Shown here: piece after piece, positions 1-11,445 of the stretch
Layout of the letters: each line of letters starts with the position of its first letter
How positions within the stretch are numbered: position 1 is the first letter of the stretch
From: Glandiceps talaboti
Taxonomy: Eukaryota; Hemichordata; Enteropneusta; Spengelidae
Assembly (NCBI RefSeq): GCF_964340395.1
Contig: NC_135569.1
Location: 17,160,257-17,224,256, forward strand
Length of the DNA stretch: 64,000 bases
Direction of reading: 5' to 3'
Position numbers and translations under genes: made by a program
Notes under the pieces: model-generated
Seen by the model: only the letters and a program-made list of their open reading frames with translations
Told to the model about the DNA's origin: nothing
Database searches by the model: none

Positions 1-2
1 GT

Positions 3-2702
3 TTAATTTATCGGGAATTTCAGTCCCCTAATATAGACCATGGTCGGGTGTTCACTCAGCTAGTTGTACCATTAAAGTTTCGTCAGAATGTGTTAAGATT
101 GGCTCACGAGTCGATAGTGGGAGGTCACTTGGGGTCAAAGAAAACACGTGATAAGATTCTTACTCAATTCTATTGGCCAGGAATTGATGATGACGTAATG
201 CGATACTGTCGGTCTTGTGATATCTGTCAAAAGACTAGTCCGAAAGGTAAAGTTAGCAAAGTACCCTTAGGTAGCATGCCATTAATCGATACACCATTTA
301 AGCGAGTAGCTGTAGATTTAGTTGGACCTTTACATCCAGTAACTGACAGAGGTAACCGTTATATATTAACCCTAGTAGACTATGCAACACGTTATCCAGA
401 GGCAGTCGCTCTGAAACGAATTCAAACTGAGGTAGTTGCAGAAGCACTAGTATCTATGTACACCAGGTTAGGTATACCCGAAGAAATATTGTCCGATCTA
501 GGTACTCAGTTTATCTCAGACTTAATGCAGGAAGTCGATAGGTTGTTGTCTATTAAACAATTAACGACTACTCCATATCACCCAGCATGCAATGGGCTCG
601 TCGAACGTTTTAATGGTACACTTAAGAGTATGCTAAGGCGTATGTGCACAGAGAGGCCAAAAGATTGGGATAGGTACCTGGATGCATTACTATTTGCTTA
701 TAGGGAGGCCCCACAAGCTAGTCTGGGATTCTCGCCATTCGAGCTATTGTATGGGCGCACAGTCAGGGGACCCATGACTATATTGAGAGAATTGTGGACA
801 AATGAACAGGACAATCCACAAGTGAAGAGTACTTATCAGTACATACTAGATCTTAGAGAGAGACTTGAGGATACATGTAAGCTAGCACAGGAAGAGCTGG
901 CAAAGTCTAAAGTCAGATACAAACAATACTATGATAGGAGGGCTAAAGACAGACAGTTTAGTGATGGTGATAAGGTCTTGGTATTATTACCAACTAATTA
1001 TAATAAATTGTTAATGAAGTGGCAAGGTCCATATAGAATGGTAGAAAGGGTCAGTAACACAGATTATAGAATTGATATGGATGGGAAGTTGAAATTATAC
1101 CATGCCAATATGTTAAAGAAGTACGAGGAAAGAGTGAGTGATGAAAGTAACAGTAAGAACGAAAAACCTGTAACAGTGATGGGAGTGATGCAGTGTGTGG
1201 CAGCAGCTGTGATTGAAAGCGAAATAGATGAAAATAATGCTATTAAATCACCTGAATTAGTAGATACGATACCTATAGCAGCAAAGGAAACTATAGAGGA
1301 TGTAAATATTTCTGATGGATTAAGTGTGGAACAGAGGAGAGAAGTAAAGAAAATATTGAAGTCGTATTCTGATGTGTTGACTGATTTGCCAGGAGAATGT
1401 AAGATTGGAAGGCATGACATAAAGTTAACTACAAAAGAACCAGTCAGATCTAAACCATATCCGCTTCCATTTGCTATGAAGGAGGTAGTACAGAATGAAG
1501 TGAAAGCAATGTTAGACATGGGAGTGATAGAGCAGTCTGAGTCGCCTTATGCATCCCCAATAGTATTAGTACGAAAGAAAGACAAGAGTGTACGTTTTTG
1601 TATTGACTTTAGAAAGTTAAACCGGGTCACAGTGTTTGACGCGGAACCAATGCCGAACCCAGAGGAACTACTTGCACGACAAGCTAAAGGGTGCTATTTC
1701 ACGAAAATTGACCTTACTAAGGGGTATTGGCAGATCCCGCTCACTGATGAGGCAAAGGAAAAAACTGCTTTCCTCACGCCTGATGGCTTGTTCCAATTTC
1801 GCAGAATGCCATTTGGGTTGGTGAATGCACCCGCAAGTTTCTGTCGTGTTATGAGAGTCCTTCTGTCAGGCATGGAAGATGTGGAAAATTTAATGGATGA
1901 CATGTTGATATCCACAGTATCGTGGAAACAACATTCTGAACTGGTAGTAGAATTATTGTCTAGATTGCGCAAAGCAGGTTTAACTGCTAGACCTTCGAAG
2001 TGTTATATTGGATATGCAAATTTAGAGTTTATAGGTCATGGCATAGGTCAAGGGTTGCTAAGGGTAATGCCAGACAAAGTGCATGCCATCGTTAATACCA
2101 AACAACCTGAAACCATTAAAGAAGTTAAGTCATTTCTAGGGTTGGCAAACTATTATCGGAAATTTGTGCCAAACTTTGCAGCAATTGCAGTGCCATTGAC
2201 AGATTTAACTAGAAAGGGACAGCCCAAGAGAGTAAATTGGGGAGAGTCTCAAGATAGAGCATTTAAATTGTTAAAGGAAATTTTAAGTAGAGAACCAGTT
2301 TTGCGTTTACCAGATTTTGAGAAGACCTTCATACTGAGAACGGATGCTTCTGATGTTGGTCTAGGGGCTGTATTAATGCAGGAATTTGATGACGGTAAAT
2401 TCCCTTTGGCATATGCTAGTAGGAAGTTACACCCTAGAGAGAAGTCTTATTCTGTTATTGAACGTGAATGCTTGGCAATCATATGGGCTATGCAGAAATT
2501 ACAACAATACTTGTATGGTAGAGAGTTTATTTTGGAGACCGATCACCAGCCATTGATTTATTTGAAAAGAGCTAAAGTAGCTAATAGTAGATTAATGCGC
2601 TGGGCATTATATTTGCAATCATTTAATTATAGGATTGTAGCAATTAAAGGTAGCATGAATATTGGAGCGGACTACCTAAGTCGTAGCTTTACTAACGAGT
2701 AG
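3..2702 (+). CDS. pol: Gmr1-like Ty3/gypsy pol polyprotein (integrase-RT-RNase H), 5' partial
   Basis: Retrotransposon polyprotein for reverse transcription and integration. The frame is open to the left window edge, so the true start (gag/protease) is outside; the GTG at 48 is not a start. Residues counted from position 48: integrase HHCC finger H20, H27, C57, C60; catalytic D90, D150 and E186 (59 and 35 residues between, the classic D,D35E spacing); GPY/F module near 323-343 (KWQGPY). RT follows at about 450-640 with D555 in FTKIDLTKGYWQ and a catalytic LMDD box at 615-618, where Leu replaces the usual Tyr. RNase H follows (RTDASDVGLGAVL, ETDHQPLIYL, final GADYLSR). Integrase precedes RT, the reverse of ordinary Ty3/gypsy; this is the Gmr1-group order. 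No stop or frameshift is seen, so the copy is fairly young. It lies antisense to WDR33, probably in an intron. Confidence 0.95.
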   Translation, partial: LIYREFQSPNIDHGRVFTQLVVPLKFRQNVLRLAHESIVGGHLGSKKTRDKILTQFYWPGIDDDVMRYCRSCDICQKTSPKGKVSKVPLGSMPLIDTPFKRVAVDLVGPLHPVTDRGNRYILTLVDYATRYPEAVALKRIQTEVVAEALVSMYTRLGIPEEILSDLGTQFISDLMQEVDRLLSIKQLTTTPYHPACNGLVERFNGTLKSMLRRMCTERPKDWDRYLDALLFAYREAPQASLGFSPFELLYGRTVRGPMTILRELWTNEQDNPQVKSTYQYILDLRERLEDTCKLAQEELAKSKVRYKQYYDRRAKDRQFSDGDKVLVLLPTNYNKLLMKWQGPYRMVERVSNTDYRIDMDGKLKLYHANMLKKYEERVSDESNSKNEKPVTVMGVMQCVAAAVIESEIDENNAIKSPELVDTIPIAAKETIEDVNISDGLSVEQRREVKKILKSYSDVLTDLPGECKIGRHDIKLTTKEPVRSKPYPLPFAMKEVVQNEVKAMLDMGVIEQSESPYASPIVLVRKKDKSVRFCIDFRKLNRVTVFDAEPMPNPEELLARQAKGCYFTKIDLTKGYWQIPLTDEAKEKTAFLTPDGLFQFRRMPFGLVNAPASFCRVMRVLLSGMEDVENLMDDMLISTVSWKQHSELVVELLSRLRKAGLTARPSKCYIGYANLEFIGHGIGQGLLRVMPDKVHAIVNTKQPETIKEVKSFLGLANYYRKFVPNFAAIAVPLTDLTRKGQPKRVNWGESQDRAFKLLKEILSREPVLRLPDFEKTFILRTDASDVGLGAVLMQEFDDGKFPLAYASRKLHPREKSYSVIERECLAIIWAMQKLQQYLYGREFILETDHQPLIYLKRAKVANSRLMRWALYLQSFNYRIVAIKGSMNIGADYLSRSFTNE

Positions 2703-2811
2703 ATCATTTTGCATTCGGAAACTAGTGTTTCCCTCAAAGCAAACAAACTTTAATATCCATAGTTTAATTTCAGTATACTTTACTTTTGAGACAAAACTTA
2801 CTTTTCGTCTT

Positions 2812-2822
2812 AAATGGGGGAG
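2812..2822 (+). other. Polypurine tract of the Gmr1-like element
   Basis: A short purine-rich stretch, AAATGGGGGAG, lies about 110 bp after the pol stop and a few bases before a TGTCAC start. This is where the plus-strand primer and the 3' LTR start are expected in LTR retrotransposons. Called from position and composition. Confidence 0.6.
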
Positions 2823-2826
2823 TTAT

Positions 2827-3540
2827 TGTCACAAGGTGAATTTTGTAAAGTATACTAGACTGACCCTTAGTCGGTCGATATCCCGTTTATGTAGATTTAA
2901 TAGGATGGTTGGTGGCTATTAGCATATTAGAGTACAGGTGGTTGGTGGTAGATAGGGCACTATACAAAGGTCTGAAAACCCGTCCTCGGGGGAACGGATC
3001 ACTTCTGCTTCGACGGCTGACGACCGAACATCATCATGGTTGGAGCCTTGCTGGTTGTTGTTGCTGTATGGACCCTGAAAGTGTACACTAACTGTGCACT
3101 GTAGAACTTCATGGAATCCTGCTACGGGCTGGCATGCTGAAACGCTGACGGCAACCCAAACAACAGTGTGTGACTGCTTCGGATTCGCTCGACGAAAGTA
3201 ATTCGATAGCACCGAACTTGTAAGTAATTCACGCGAACAACGCGGACGTGCACGTGTCGGGAGACAACCTGAACTCTTAGTTGTGACTTTAATTAAGTTG
3301 CCACCACCAACCTTTAACTTAACCTTTAACTCATGTTACATGCAATGTACTAGAACTTATTTAATTCTTTAGTCTTACTGAGTGTTGTACATTATTTTTT
3401 GACTTGCGTTAACATAACAAAGTTCTTTAAGTGAAACCTGTGACCCCGTGTGTATGCGTGCATTCTTTTCCTTAGAAACGGTTGGTTCCCCACCCTCTAG
3501 ACTGCAATTACGCCACAAAACCCACTCGGTTATCTTGACA
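2827..3540 (+). mobile_element. Candidate 3' LTR of the Gmr1-like element
   Basis: The left boundary TGTCACAAGG follows the polypurine tract. The right boundary is a guess: the stretch ending TTGACA at 3540 gives an inverted terminal pair TGTCA/TGACA and a length of about 714 bp. A later TTGACA near 3606 and a CAGACA at 3572 are alternatives. The 5' LTR is outside the window, so the end cannot be fixed by comparison. Confidence 0.4.
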
Positions 3541-4524
3541 CACGTGTTGTGTTTCACCCAAAAAATCAGACAATAAATAAGGATTAGATTCTCTTGTATG
3601 TTGACAAAAGAGAAATATAAATGTTTTGAAATTAATAATGGGATGGGAATTGGGCTAGAGGGTCTGAATATGAGGAAAATGGCTGTTGTCGAACTGAAAA
3701 CAGAAGAAGACCCCTAAGTCACATATTCTTTATCACATACATGTACATCTAGAATCATAGAACGCTATTGCACCTTTATTAACCTAGGAGTTCAAAATTT
3801 ATTATAACTCAACATTTGAATTTCAAAAACTTTATTTTCAAACTTTTCGTCCAAAAATATTGATTCCCCTTGCCTTAGTTGGAACTTATTTGCAAAAAGT
3901 TGTTTATTTCAAAACTTTATTGAAATCTTTATTTGAATATCTTTATTAGGATCTTTATTGAATATTGTGTCAACTCCAAAAACTTGATTTGAACTGTGCA
4001 TATGAGGTGCAAGCTCTGTCTTTATTAGGAACCCCAAGAGCTTACTGACATCAACATCTTTATTGACAATGGATGGCTTTTCAAATATCATAGTATCCTA
4101 CCAACAACACTCAAATTATTCTTTCATATCAAAAATATAATAAATAATCTTTTAATAAATATGTATGCAATGTAAATTGACATAATGTATACAAAGAATT
4201 TTTTTCAAATGAATAAATCAAGTTACACAATTTTGATTTTTTTAAAATTTTTCATAGCTGTTACTAAACATATTGATGGGTAATTTTGATTAGTTGGCAG
4301 GCTGCCAACATTTACCCCCATAAATTTCCGGTTCTCATTCATTTGCAAATTAGGGTGCGGCTACTTTAACAAGTGTTGACAAACACATGCAAAGCTATAC
4401 AACCACTATCAACACAGTTAAAAAAGTACAAAGAAATGCATGATTTTTCAGACCATTTATATGTAAACAGATTTTGATAAATGAATGTTTATAATAACAA
4501 AGCTCACGATGTTGAGTTACATTA
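3541..4524. other. AT-rich sequence without recognised gene
   Basis: Probable WDR33 intron 5 sequence beyond the LTR. It is AT-rich with many runs of A and T and several stops in all frames. I looked on the minus strand for the next WDR33 exon (the WD blade that follows exon 5) and did not find it. Confidence 0.5.
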
Positions 4525-4658
4525 AATGTTAGCTAACATGTTGTTGGAATTCAATGTTAGCTAACATGTTGTTGGAATTCAATGTTAGCTAACATGTTGT
4601 TGGAATTCAATGTTAGCTAACATGTTGTTGGAATTCAATGTTAGCTAACATGTTGTTG
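4525..4658. repeat. 28-bp palindromic tandem repeat, 4.8 copies
   Basis: Four perfect copies and one 22-bp partial copy of a 28-bp unit. Each holds the perfect palindrome GTTAGCTAAC, and a GAATTC site recurs every 28 bp. The copies are identical, so the expansion is recent. It lies about 130 bp from WDR33 exon 5, on its intron 5 side. Confidence 0.95.
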
Positions 4659-4786
4659 TTATAAAACTTTGATATTTGCAAGCCAGTATATATAACAAGA
4701 ACTATAAATTAATGATGAAGAAATAACATCTGAGATACACCTCGTCATGACTCATGTAGTGAGTCGCGATTAGCATGACTTCCCAC

Positions 4787-4938
4787 CTTGCCTCACGGAT
4801 CGGCTCCTTGTGAGCTTGAAACATCTTAACATTATTCATGTTAGACTGCCAGTATTTGATGTAGCCAGCGTGATCTCCCGTACACATCCACATGTCATTG
4901 TGACTCCAAGTCATAGTACGTACCGGGTATTCATGGGC
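4787..4938 (-). CDS. WDR33: WDR33 coding exon 5 (WD40 blade)
   Basis: The 152-bp exon encodes 50 residues plus two bases. It contains [20 protein letters not shown] and continues [20 protein letters not shown], nearly identical to the human WDR33 blade around WSHNDMW and [17 protein letters not shown]. Acceptor: a TTATTTACAG-type end just before GCC CAT at 4938. Donor: AG|GTGGGA at 4787/4786. It starts in phase 0, matching the end of exon 4 (ETILQ), and ends after two bases of a Ser codon. The next exon is not in the window. The longer open frame around it is intron read-through. Confidence 0.95.
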
Positions 4939-5095
4939 CTGTAAATAATTATAAATACATTTCTTTATATGCACATTTAAAGGCCAAGTTTGGATTAGGA
5001 TTACATTCGCGTGTCAAAAACAGTTGTCTCACAGACCTGTAAAAAAAGTTGATCTTATGTTATCATTTTGGTTCTACTGATAAGTTAACACTAGT

Positions 5096-6083
5096 GGGGG
5101 TCGAGCAATCTCTGACAGTTTTGAAGTCAGTAATGGTGTAAGACAAGGGGGTATTTTATCACCTCGGCTATTCGCAGTATATATGGATAAGTTAAGTGAT
5201 TCTTTGGGCGAAGTAAATACTGGCTGTTACATTGCTGGTAAATGTTTTAACCATTTGTTATTTGCAGATGATATCGTTCTTATTTGTCCTTCTGTGAAGG
5301 GACTAAACAGACTGTTACGCTTTTGTTCAAGCTATGCTGTAACCCGTGATATCATTTTTAATGCAAAGAAATCCAAGTGTCTTTATGTGATGCCAAAGCA
5401 ATGCAAAATCTCTCGTGTACCACATGTTTATCTGAGCGACTCAACCTTGGTATTTGTTAGAAAACATACTTACCTAGGAGTCATCTTGAATTATATTGGA
5501 AACGACAAAGATGATATCAAACAGCAAATGAGAAGTTTTTATGCTAGTGCTAATAGTTTAATCCGTAATTTTAATCGTTGCTCTTTTGCAGTGATGATTA
5601 ATTTATTTAAAGTGTATTGTTCTTCATTGTACTGTGCTCATCTCTGGAATGTCTTTACTCCAACTTGTTTAAGTGAAGCCAAAGTTGCATATAATAATGC
5701 TTTTCGTATTTTGCTAGGGGTAAAGCAACGTATCACTATTTCTGAAACCTTTGTGAGTGATAACATATTGACGTTTTCATGTATGCAGCGGATGGCACAA
5801 TCAAAGTTCTATTTGAGATTACTGAACAGTCAGAATACTTTATCACCGACTGTAATCAGGGATAGCAAATATATGGCTGTTGTCCTTAGAGATTGTTTTT
5901 GACTTGTAATTGACAGTGTTTGGAATTTTAGGCTTCTTTCAGTATAACCTTCCTTTCACTTGTTCATGTTACCGAGACTGTGTCTTGTGTTTTTGTTGTA
6001 TTTCACTTTGTCTTTTGTATGTGTTTTATATTTTATTTTTATGAGCATGTTCTCGAAGTAAATAAATAATTTTTTTTAAAAAT
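5096..6083 (+). mobile_element. 5'-truncated LINE (RT fragment and 3' tail)
   Basis: The open frame to 5902 begins inside the RT domain with NGVRQGGILSPRLFAVYMDK (about 5132-5191) and runs through the catalytic FADD box (about 5267-5278), the KKSKC motif, HTYLGVIL and the C-terminal region, ending RDCF at 5902. No upstream RT or endonuclease sequence is present: the frame meets a stop at 5081. The 3' UTR ends in an A/T-rich tail (AATAAATAA, T-run, A-run) at about 6083, directly against the first unit of the 52-bp array. The LINE clade is not assigned; YLGVIL and the ADD box fit a CR1/Jockey-like non-LTR element. Dead on arrival by 5' truncation. Confidence 0.85.
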
Positions 6084-9000
6084 AATGTGAGAACCTGGGA
6101 TTGAAACCCTGGCCTTTAACTAATAAGATAACACTAATGTGAGAACCTGAGATTGAAACCCTGGCCTTTAACTGATAAGATAGCACTAATGTGAGAACCT
6201 GGGATTGAAACCCTGGCCTTTAACTAATAAGATAACACTAATGTGACAACCTGGGATTGAAACTCTGGCCTTTAACTGATAAGATAACACTAATGTGAGA
6301 ACCTGGGATTGAAACCCTGGCCTTTAACTGATAAGATAGCACTAATGTGAGAACCTGGGATTGAAACCCTGGCCTTTAACTACTAAGATAACACTAATGT
6401 GACAACCTGGGATTGAAACTCTGGCCTTTAACTAATAAGATAACACTAATGTGAGAACCTGGGATTGGAACTCTGGCCTTTAACTGATAAGATAACACTA
6501 ATGTGAGAACCTGAGATTGAAACCCTGGTCTTTAAGTGACAAGATAGCACTAATGTGAGAACCTGGTATTGAAACCCTGGCCTTTAACTGATAAGATAAC
6601 ACTAATGTGAGAACCTGAGATTGAAACCCTGGTCTTTAAGTGACAAGATAACACTAATGTGAGAACCTGGGATTGAAACCCTGGCCTTTAACTGATAAGA
6701 TAACACTAATGTGAGAACCTGAGATTGAAACCCTGGTCTTTAAGTTACAAGATAACACTAATGTGAGAACCTGGGATTGAAACCCTGGCCTTTAACTGAT
6801 AAGATAACACTAATGTGAGAACCTGGGATTGAAACCCTGGCCTTTAACTGATAAGATAACACTAATGTGAGAACCTGGGATTGAAACCCTGGTCTTTAAG
6901 TTACAAGATAACACTAATGTGAGAACCTGGGATTGAAACCCTGGCCTTTAACTGATAAGATAGCACTAATGTGAGAACCTGGGATTGAAACCCTGGCCTT
7001 TAACTGATAAGATAGCACTAATGTGAGAACCTGGGATTGAAACCCCGGCCTTTAACTGATAAGATAACACTAATGTGAGAACCTGAGATTGAAACCCTGG
7101 CCTTTAACTGATAAGATAACACTAATGTGAGAGCCAGGGATTGAAACCCTGGCCTTTAACTGATAAGATAACGCTAATGTGAGAACCTGGGATTGAAACC
7201 CTGGCCTTTAACTGATAAGATAACACTAATGTGAGAACCTGGGATTGAAACCCTGGCCTTTAACTGATAAGATAATGCTAATGTGAGAACCTGGGATTGA
7301 AACCCTGGCCTTTAACTGATAAGATAACGCTAATGTGAGAACCTGGGATTGAAACCCTGGCCTTTAACTAATAAGATAACACTAATGTGACAACCTGGGA
7401 TTGAAACCCTGGCCTTTAACTGATAAGATAACACTAATGTGACAACCTGAGATTGGAACCCTGGCCTTTAACTGATAAGATAACAATAATGCGAGAACCT
7501 GGGATTGAAACCCTGGCCTTTAACTGATAAGATAACACTAATGTGACAACCTGAGATTGGAACCCTGGCCTTTAACTGATAAGATAACAATAATGTGACA
7601 ACCTGGGATTGAAACCCTGGCCTTTAACTGATAAGATAACACTAATGTGAGAACCTGAGATTGAAACCCTGGCCTTTAACTGATAAGATAACACTAATGT
7701 GAGAACCTGAGATTGAAACCCTGGCCTTTAACTGATAAGATAACACTAATGTGAGAACCTGAGATTGAAACCCTGGCCTTTAACTGATAAGATAACAATA
7801 ATGTGAGAACCTGGGATTGAAACCCTGGCCTTTAACTGATAAGATAGCACTAATGTGAGAACCTGAGATTGAAACCCTGGCCTTTAACTAATAAGATAAC
7901 ACTAATGTGAGAACCTGAGATTGAAACCCTGGCCTTTAACTGCTAAGATAACACTAATGTGAGAACCTGAGATTGGAACCCTGGCCTTTAACTGATAAGA
8001 TAACACTAATGTGAGAACCTGAGATTGAAACCCTGGCCTTTAACTGATAAGATAACACTAATGTGAGAACCTGAGATTGAAACCCTGGCCTTTAACTGAT
8101 AAGATAACACTAATGTGAGAACCTGAGATTGAAACCCAGGCCTTTAACTGATAAGATAACACTAATGTGAGAACCTGAGATTGGAACCCTGGCCTTTAAC
8201 TGATAAGATAACACTAATGTGAGAACCTGGGATTGAAACTCTGGCCTTTAACTGATAAGATAGCACTAATGTGAGAACCTGGGATTGAAACCCTGGCCTT
8301 TAACTGATAAGATAACACTAATGTGAGAACCTGAGATTGAAACCCTGGCCTTTAACTGATAAGATAACAATAATGCGAGAACCTGGGATTGAAACCCTGG
8401 CCTTTAACTGATAAGATAACACTAATGTGAGAACCTGGGATTGAAACCCTGGCCTTTAACTGATAAGATAACACTAATGTGAGAACCTGGGATTGTAACC
8501 CTGGCCTTTAACTAATAAGATAACACTAATGTGACAACCTGGGATTGAAACTCTGGCCTTTAACTGATAAGATAACACTAATGTGACAACCTGGGATTGT
8601 AACCCTGGCCTTTAACTGATAAGATAACACTAACGTGACAACCTGGGATTGAAACCCTGGCCTTTAACTGATAAGATAACACTAATGTGAGAACCTGGGA
8701 TTGAAACCCTGGCCTTTAACTGATAAGATAACACTAATGTGACAACCTGAGATTGGAACCCTGGCCTTTAACTGATAAGATAACACTAATGTGAGAACCT
8801 GAGATTGAAACCCTGGCCTTTAACTGATAAGATAACACTAATTATGTGAGAACCTGGGATTGAAACCCTGGCCTTTAACTGATAAGATAACACTAATGTG
8901 ACAACCTGAGATTGGAACCCTGGCCTTTAACTGATAAGATAACACTAATGTGAGAACCTGAGATTGAAACCCTGGCCTTTAACTGATAAGATAACAATAA

Positions 9001-10756
9001 TGTGAGAACCTGGGATTGAAACCCTGGCCTTTAACTGATAAGATAGCACTAATGTGAGAACCTGAGATTGAAACCCTGGCCTTTAACTAATAAGATAACA
9101 CTAATGTGAGAACCTGAGATTGAAACCCTGGCCTTTAACTGCTAAGATAACACTAATGTGAGAACCTGAGATTGGAACCCTGGCCTTTAACTGATAAGAT
9201 AACACTAATGTGAGAACCTGAGATTGAAACCCTGGCCTTTAACTGATAAGATAACACTAATGTGAGAACCTGAGATTGAAACCCTGGCCTTTAACTGATA
9301 AGATAACACTAATGTGAGAACCTGAGATTGAAACCCAGGCCTTTAACTGATAAGATAACACTAATGTGAGAACCTGAGATTGGAACCCTGGCCTTTAACT
9401 GATAAGATAACACTAATGTGAGAACCTGGGATTGAAACTCTGGCCTTTAACTGATAAGATAGCACTAATGTGAGAACCTGGGATTGAAACCCTGGCCTTT
9501 AACTGATAAGATAACACTAATGTGAGAACCTGAGATTGAAACCCTGGCCTTTAACTGATAAGATAACAATAATGCGAGAACCTGGGATTGAAACCCTGGC
9601 CTTTAACTGATAAGATAACACTAATGTGAGAACCTGGGATTGAAACCCTGGCCTTTAACTGATAAGATAACACTAATGTGAGAACCTGGGATTGTAACCC
9701 TGGCCTTTAACTAATAAGATAACACTAATGTGACAACCTGGGATTGAAACTCTGGCCTTTAACTGATAAGATAACACTAATGTGACAACCTGGGATTGTA
9801 ACCCTGGCCTTTAACTGATAAGATAACACTAACGTGACAACCTGGGATTGAAACCCTGGCCTTTAACTGATAAGATAACACTAATGTGAGAACCTGGGAT
9901 TGAAACCCTGGCCTTTAACTGATAAGATAACACTAATGTGACAACCTGAGATTGGAACCCTGGCCTTTAACTGATAAGATAACACTAATGTGAGAACCTG
10001 AGATTGAAACCCTGGCCTTTAACTGATAAGATAACACTAATTATGTGAGAACCTGGGATTGAAACCCTGGCCTTTAACTGATAAGATAACACTAATGTGA
10101 CAACCTGAGATTGGAACCCTGGCCTTTAACTGATAAGATAACACTAATGTGAGAACCTGAGATTGAAACCCTGGCCTTTAACTGATAAGATAACACTAAT
10201 GTGAGAACCTGAGATTGAAACCCTGGCCTTTAACTGATAAGATAACACTAATGTGAGAACCTGGGATTGAAACCCTGGCCTTTAACTGATAAGATAACAC
10301 TAATGTGAGAACCTGAGATTGGAACCCTAGCCTTTAACTGATAAGATAGCACTAATGTGACAACCTGAGATTGGAACCCTAGCCTTTAACTGATAAGATA
10401 ACACTAATGTGACAACCTGAGATTGGAACCCTAGCCTTTAACTGATAAGATAGCACTAATGTGAGAACCTGAGATTGGAACCCTGGCCTTTAACTGATAA
10501 GATAACACTAATGTGAGAACCTGAGATTGAAACCCTGGCCTTTAACTGATAAGATAGCACTAATGTGAGAACCTGAGATTGGAACCCTGGCCTTTAACTG
10601 ATAAGATAGCACTAATGTGAGAACCTGAGATTGGAACCCTGGCCTTTAACTGATAAGATAGCACTAATGTGAGAACCTGAGATTGAAACCCTGGCATTTA
10701 ACTGATAAGATAACAATAATGTGAGAACCTGAGATTGTAACCAAGGCCTTTAAAGG
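6084..10756. repeat. 52-bp satellite array, about 90 copies (WDR33 intron 4)
   Basis: Head-to-tail copies of a 52-bp unit. Landmarks in plus orientation: AATGTGAGAACCTGGGATTG, then AAACCCTGGCCTTTAACTGA, then TAAGATAACACT. Copies differ at few sites (GGGATT/GAGATT, GAGAAC/GACAAC, GAAACC/GGAACC, AACACT/AGCACT). A 3-bp insertion (CTAATTATG) occurs at about 8841 and again at about 10040, marking an internal 1199-bp duplication. The last copy decays at GTAACCAAGGCC. The array is non-coding (TAA and TGA in each unit). It lies 427 bp downstream of exon 4 in WDR33 transcription order. Confidence 0.98.
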
Positions 10757-11281
<525 letters not shown>

Positions 11282-11371
11282 TCAATGAGAATGAAATAGA
11301 TTTTATCACTTTTCTGACCCCTTTGTACGTAGCATCAAATACTATACAGTCTGTAGCTGAGGTCACTAGAA

Positions 11372-11445
11372 GACACACACAGACACACGCACACGCACAC
11401 GCACACGCACACACACACACACACACACAGATATATATATATATA
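11372..11445. repeat. (CA)n plus (TA)n microsatellite
   Basis: CACACA-rich tract with interspersed ACACGC units, running into GATATATATATATATA. It is alternating purine-pyrimidine and lies in WDR33 intron 3, about 95 bp from exon 4. Confidence 0.95.

Noticed and set aside
48-50. GTG as start of pol
   Set aside because: The frame is open to the left edge and integrase homology (LIYR.., just upstream) already runs before it, so the start is outside the window.
1636-1972. Short frames inside pol on either strand
   Set aside because: Shadows of the continuous pol frame.
6084-10756. CRISPR-like regular repeat
   Set aside because: Units are contiguous with no unique spacers, in a eukaryotic intron; this is satellite DNA.
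6084-10756. Functional tRNA genes in the array
   Set aside because: Only a T-arm-like core is present; no A box, acceptor stem or anticodon arm fits in 52 bp.
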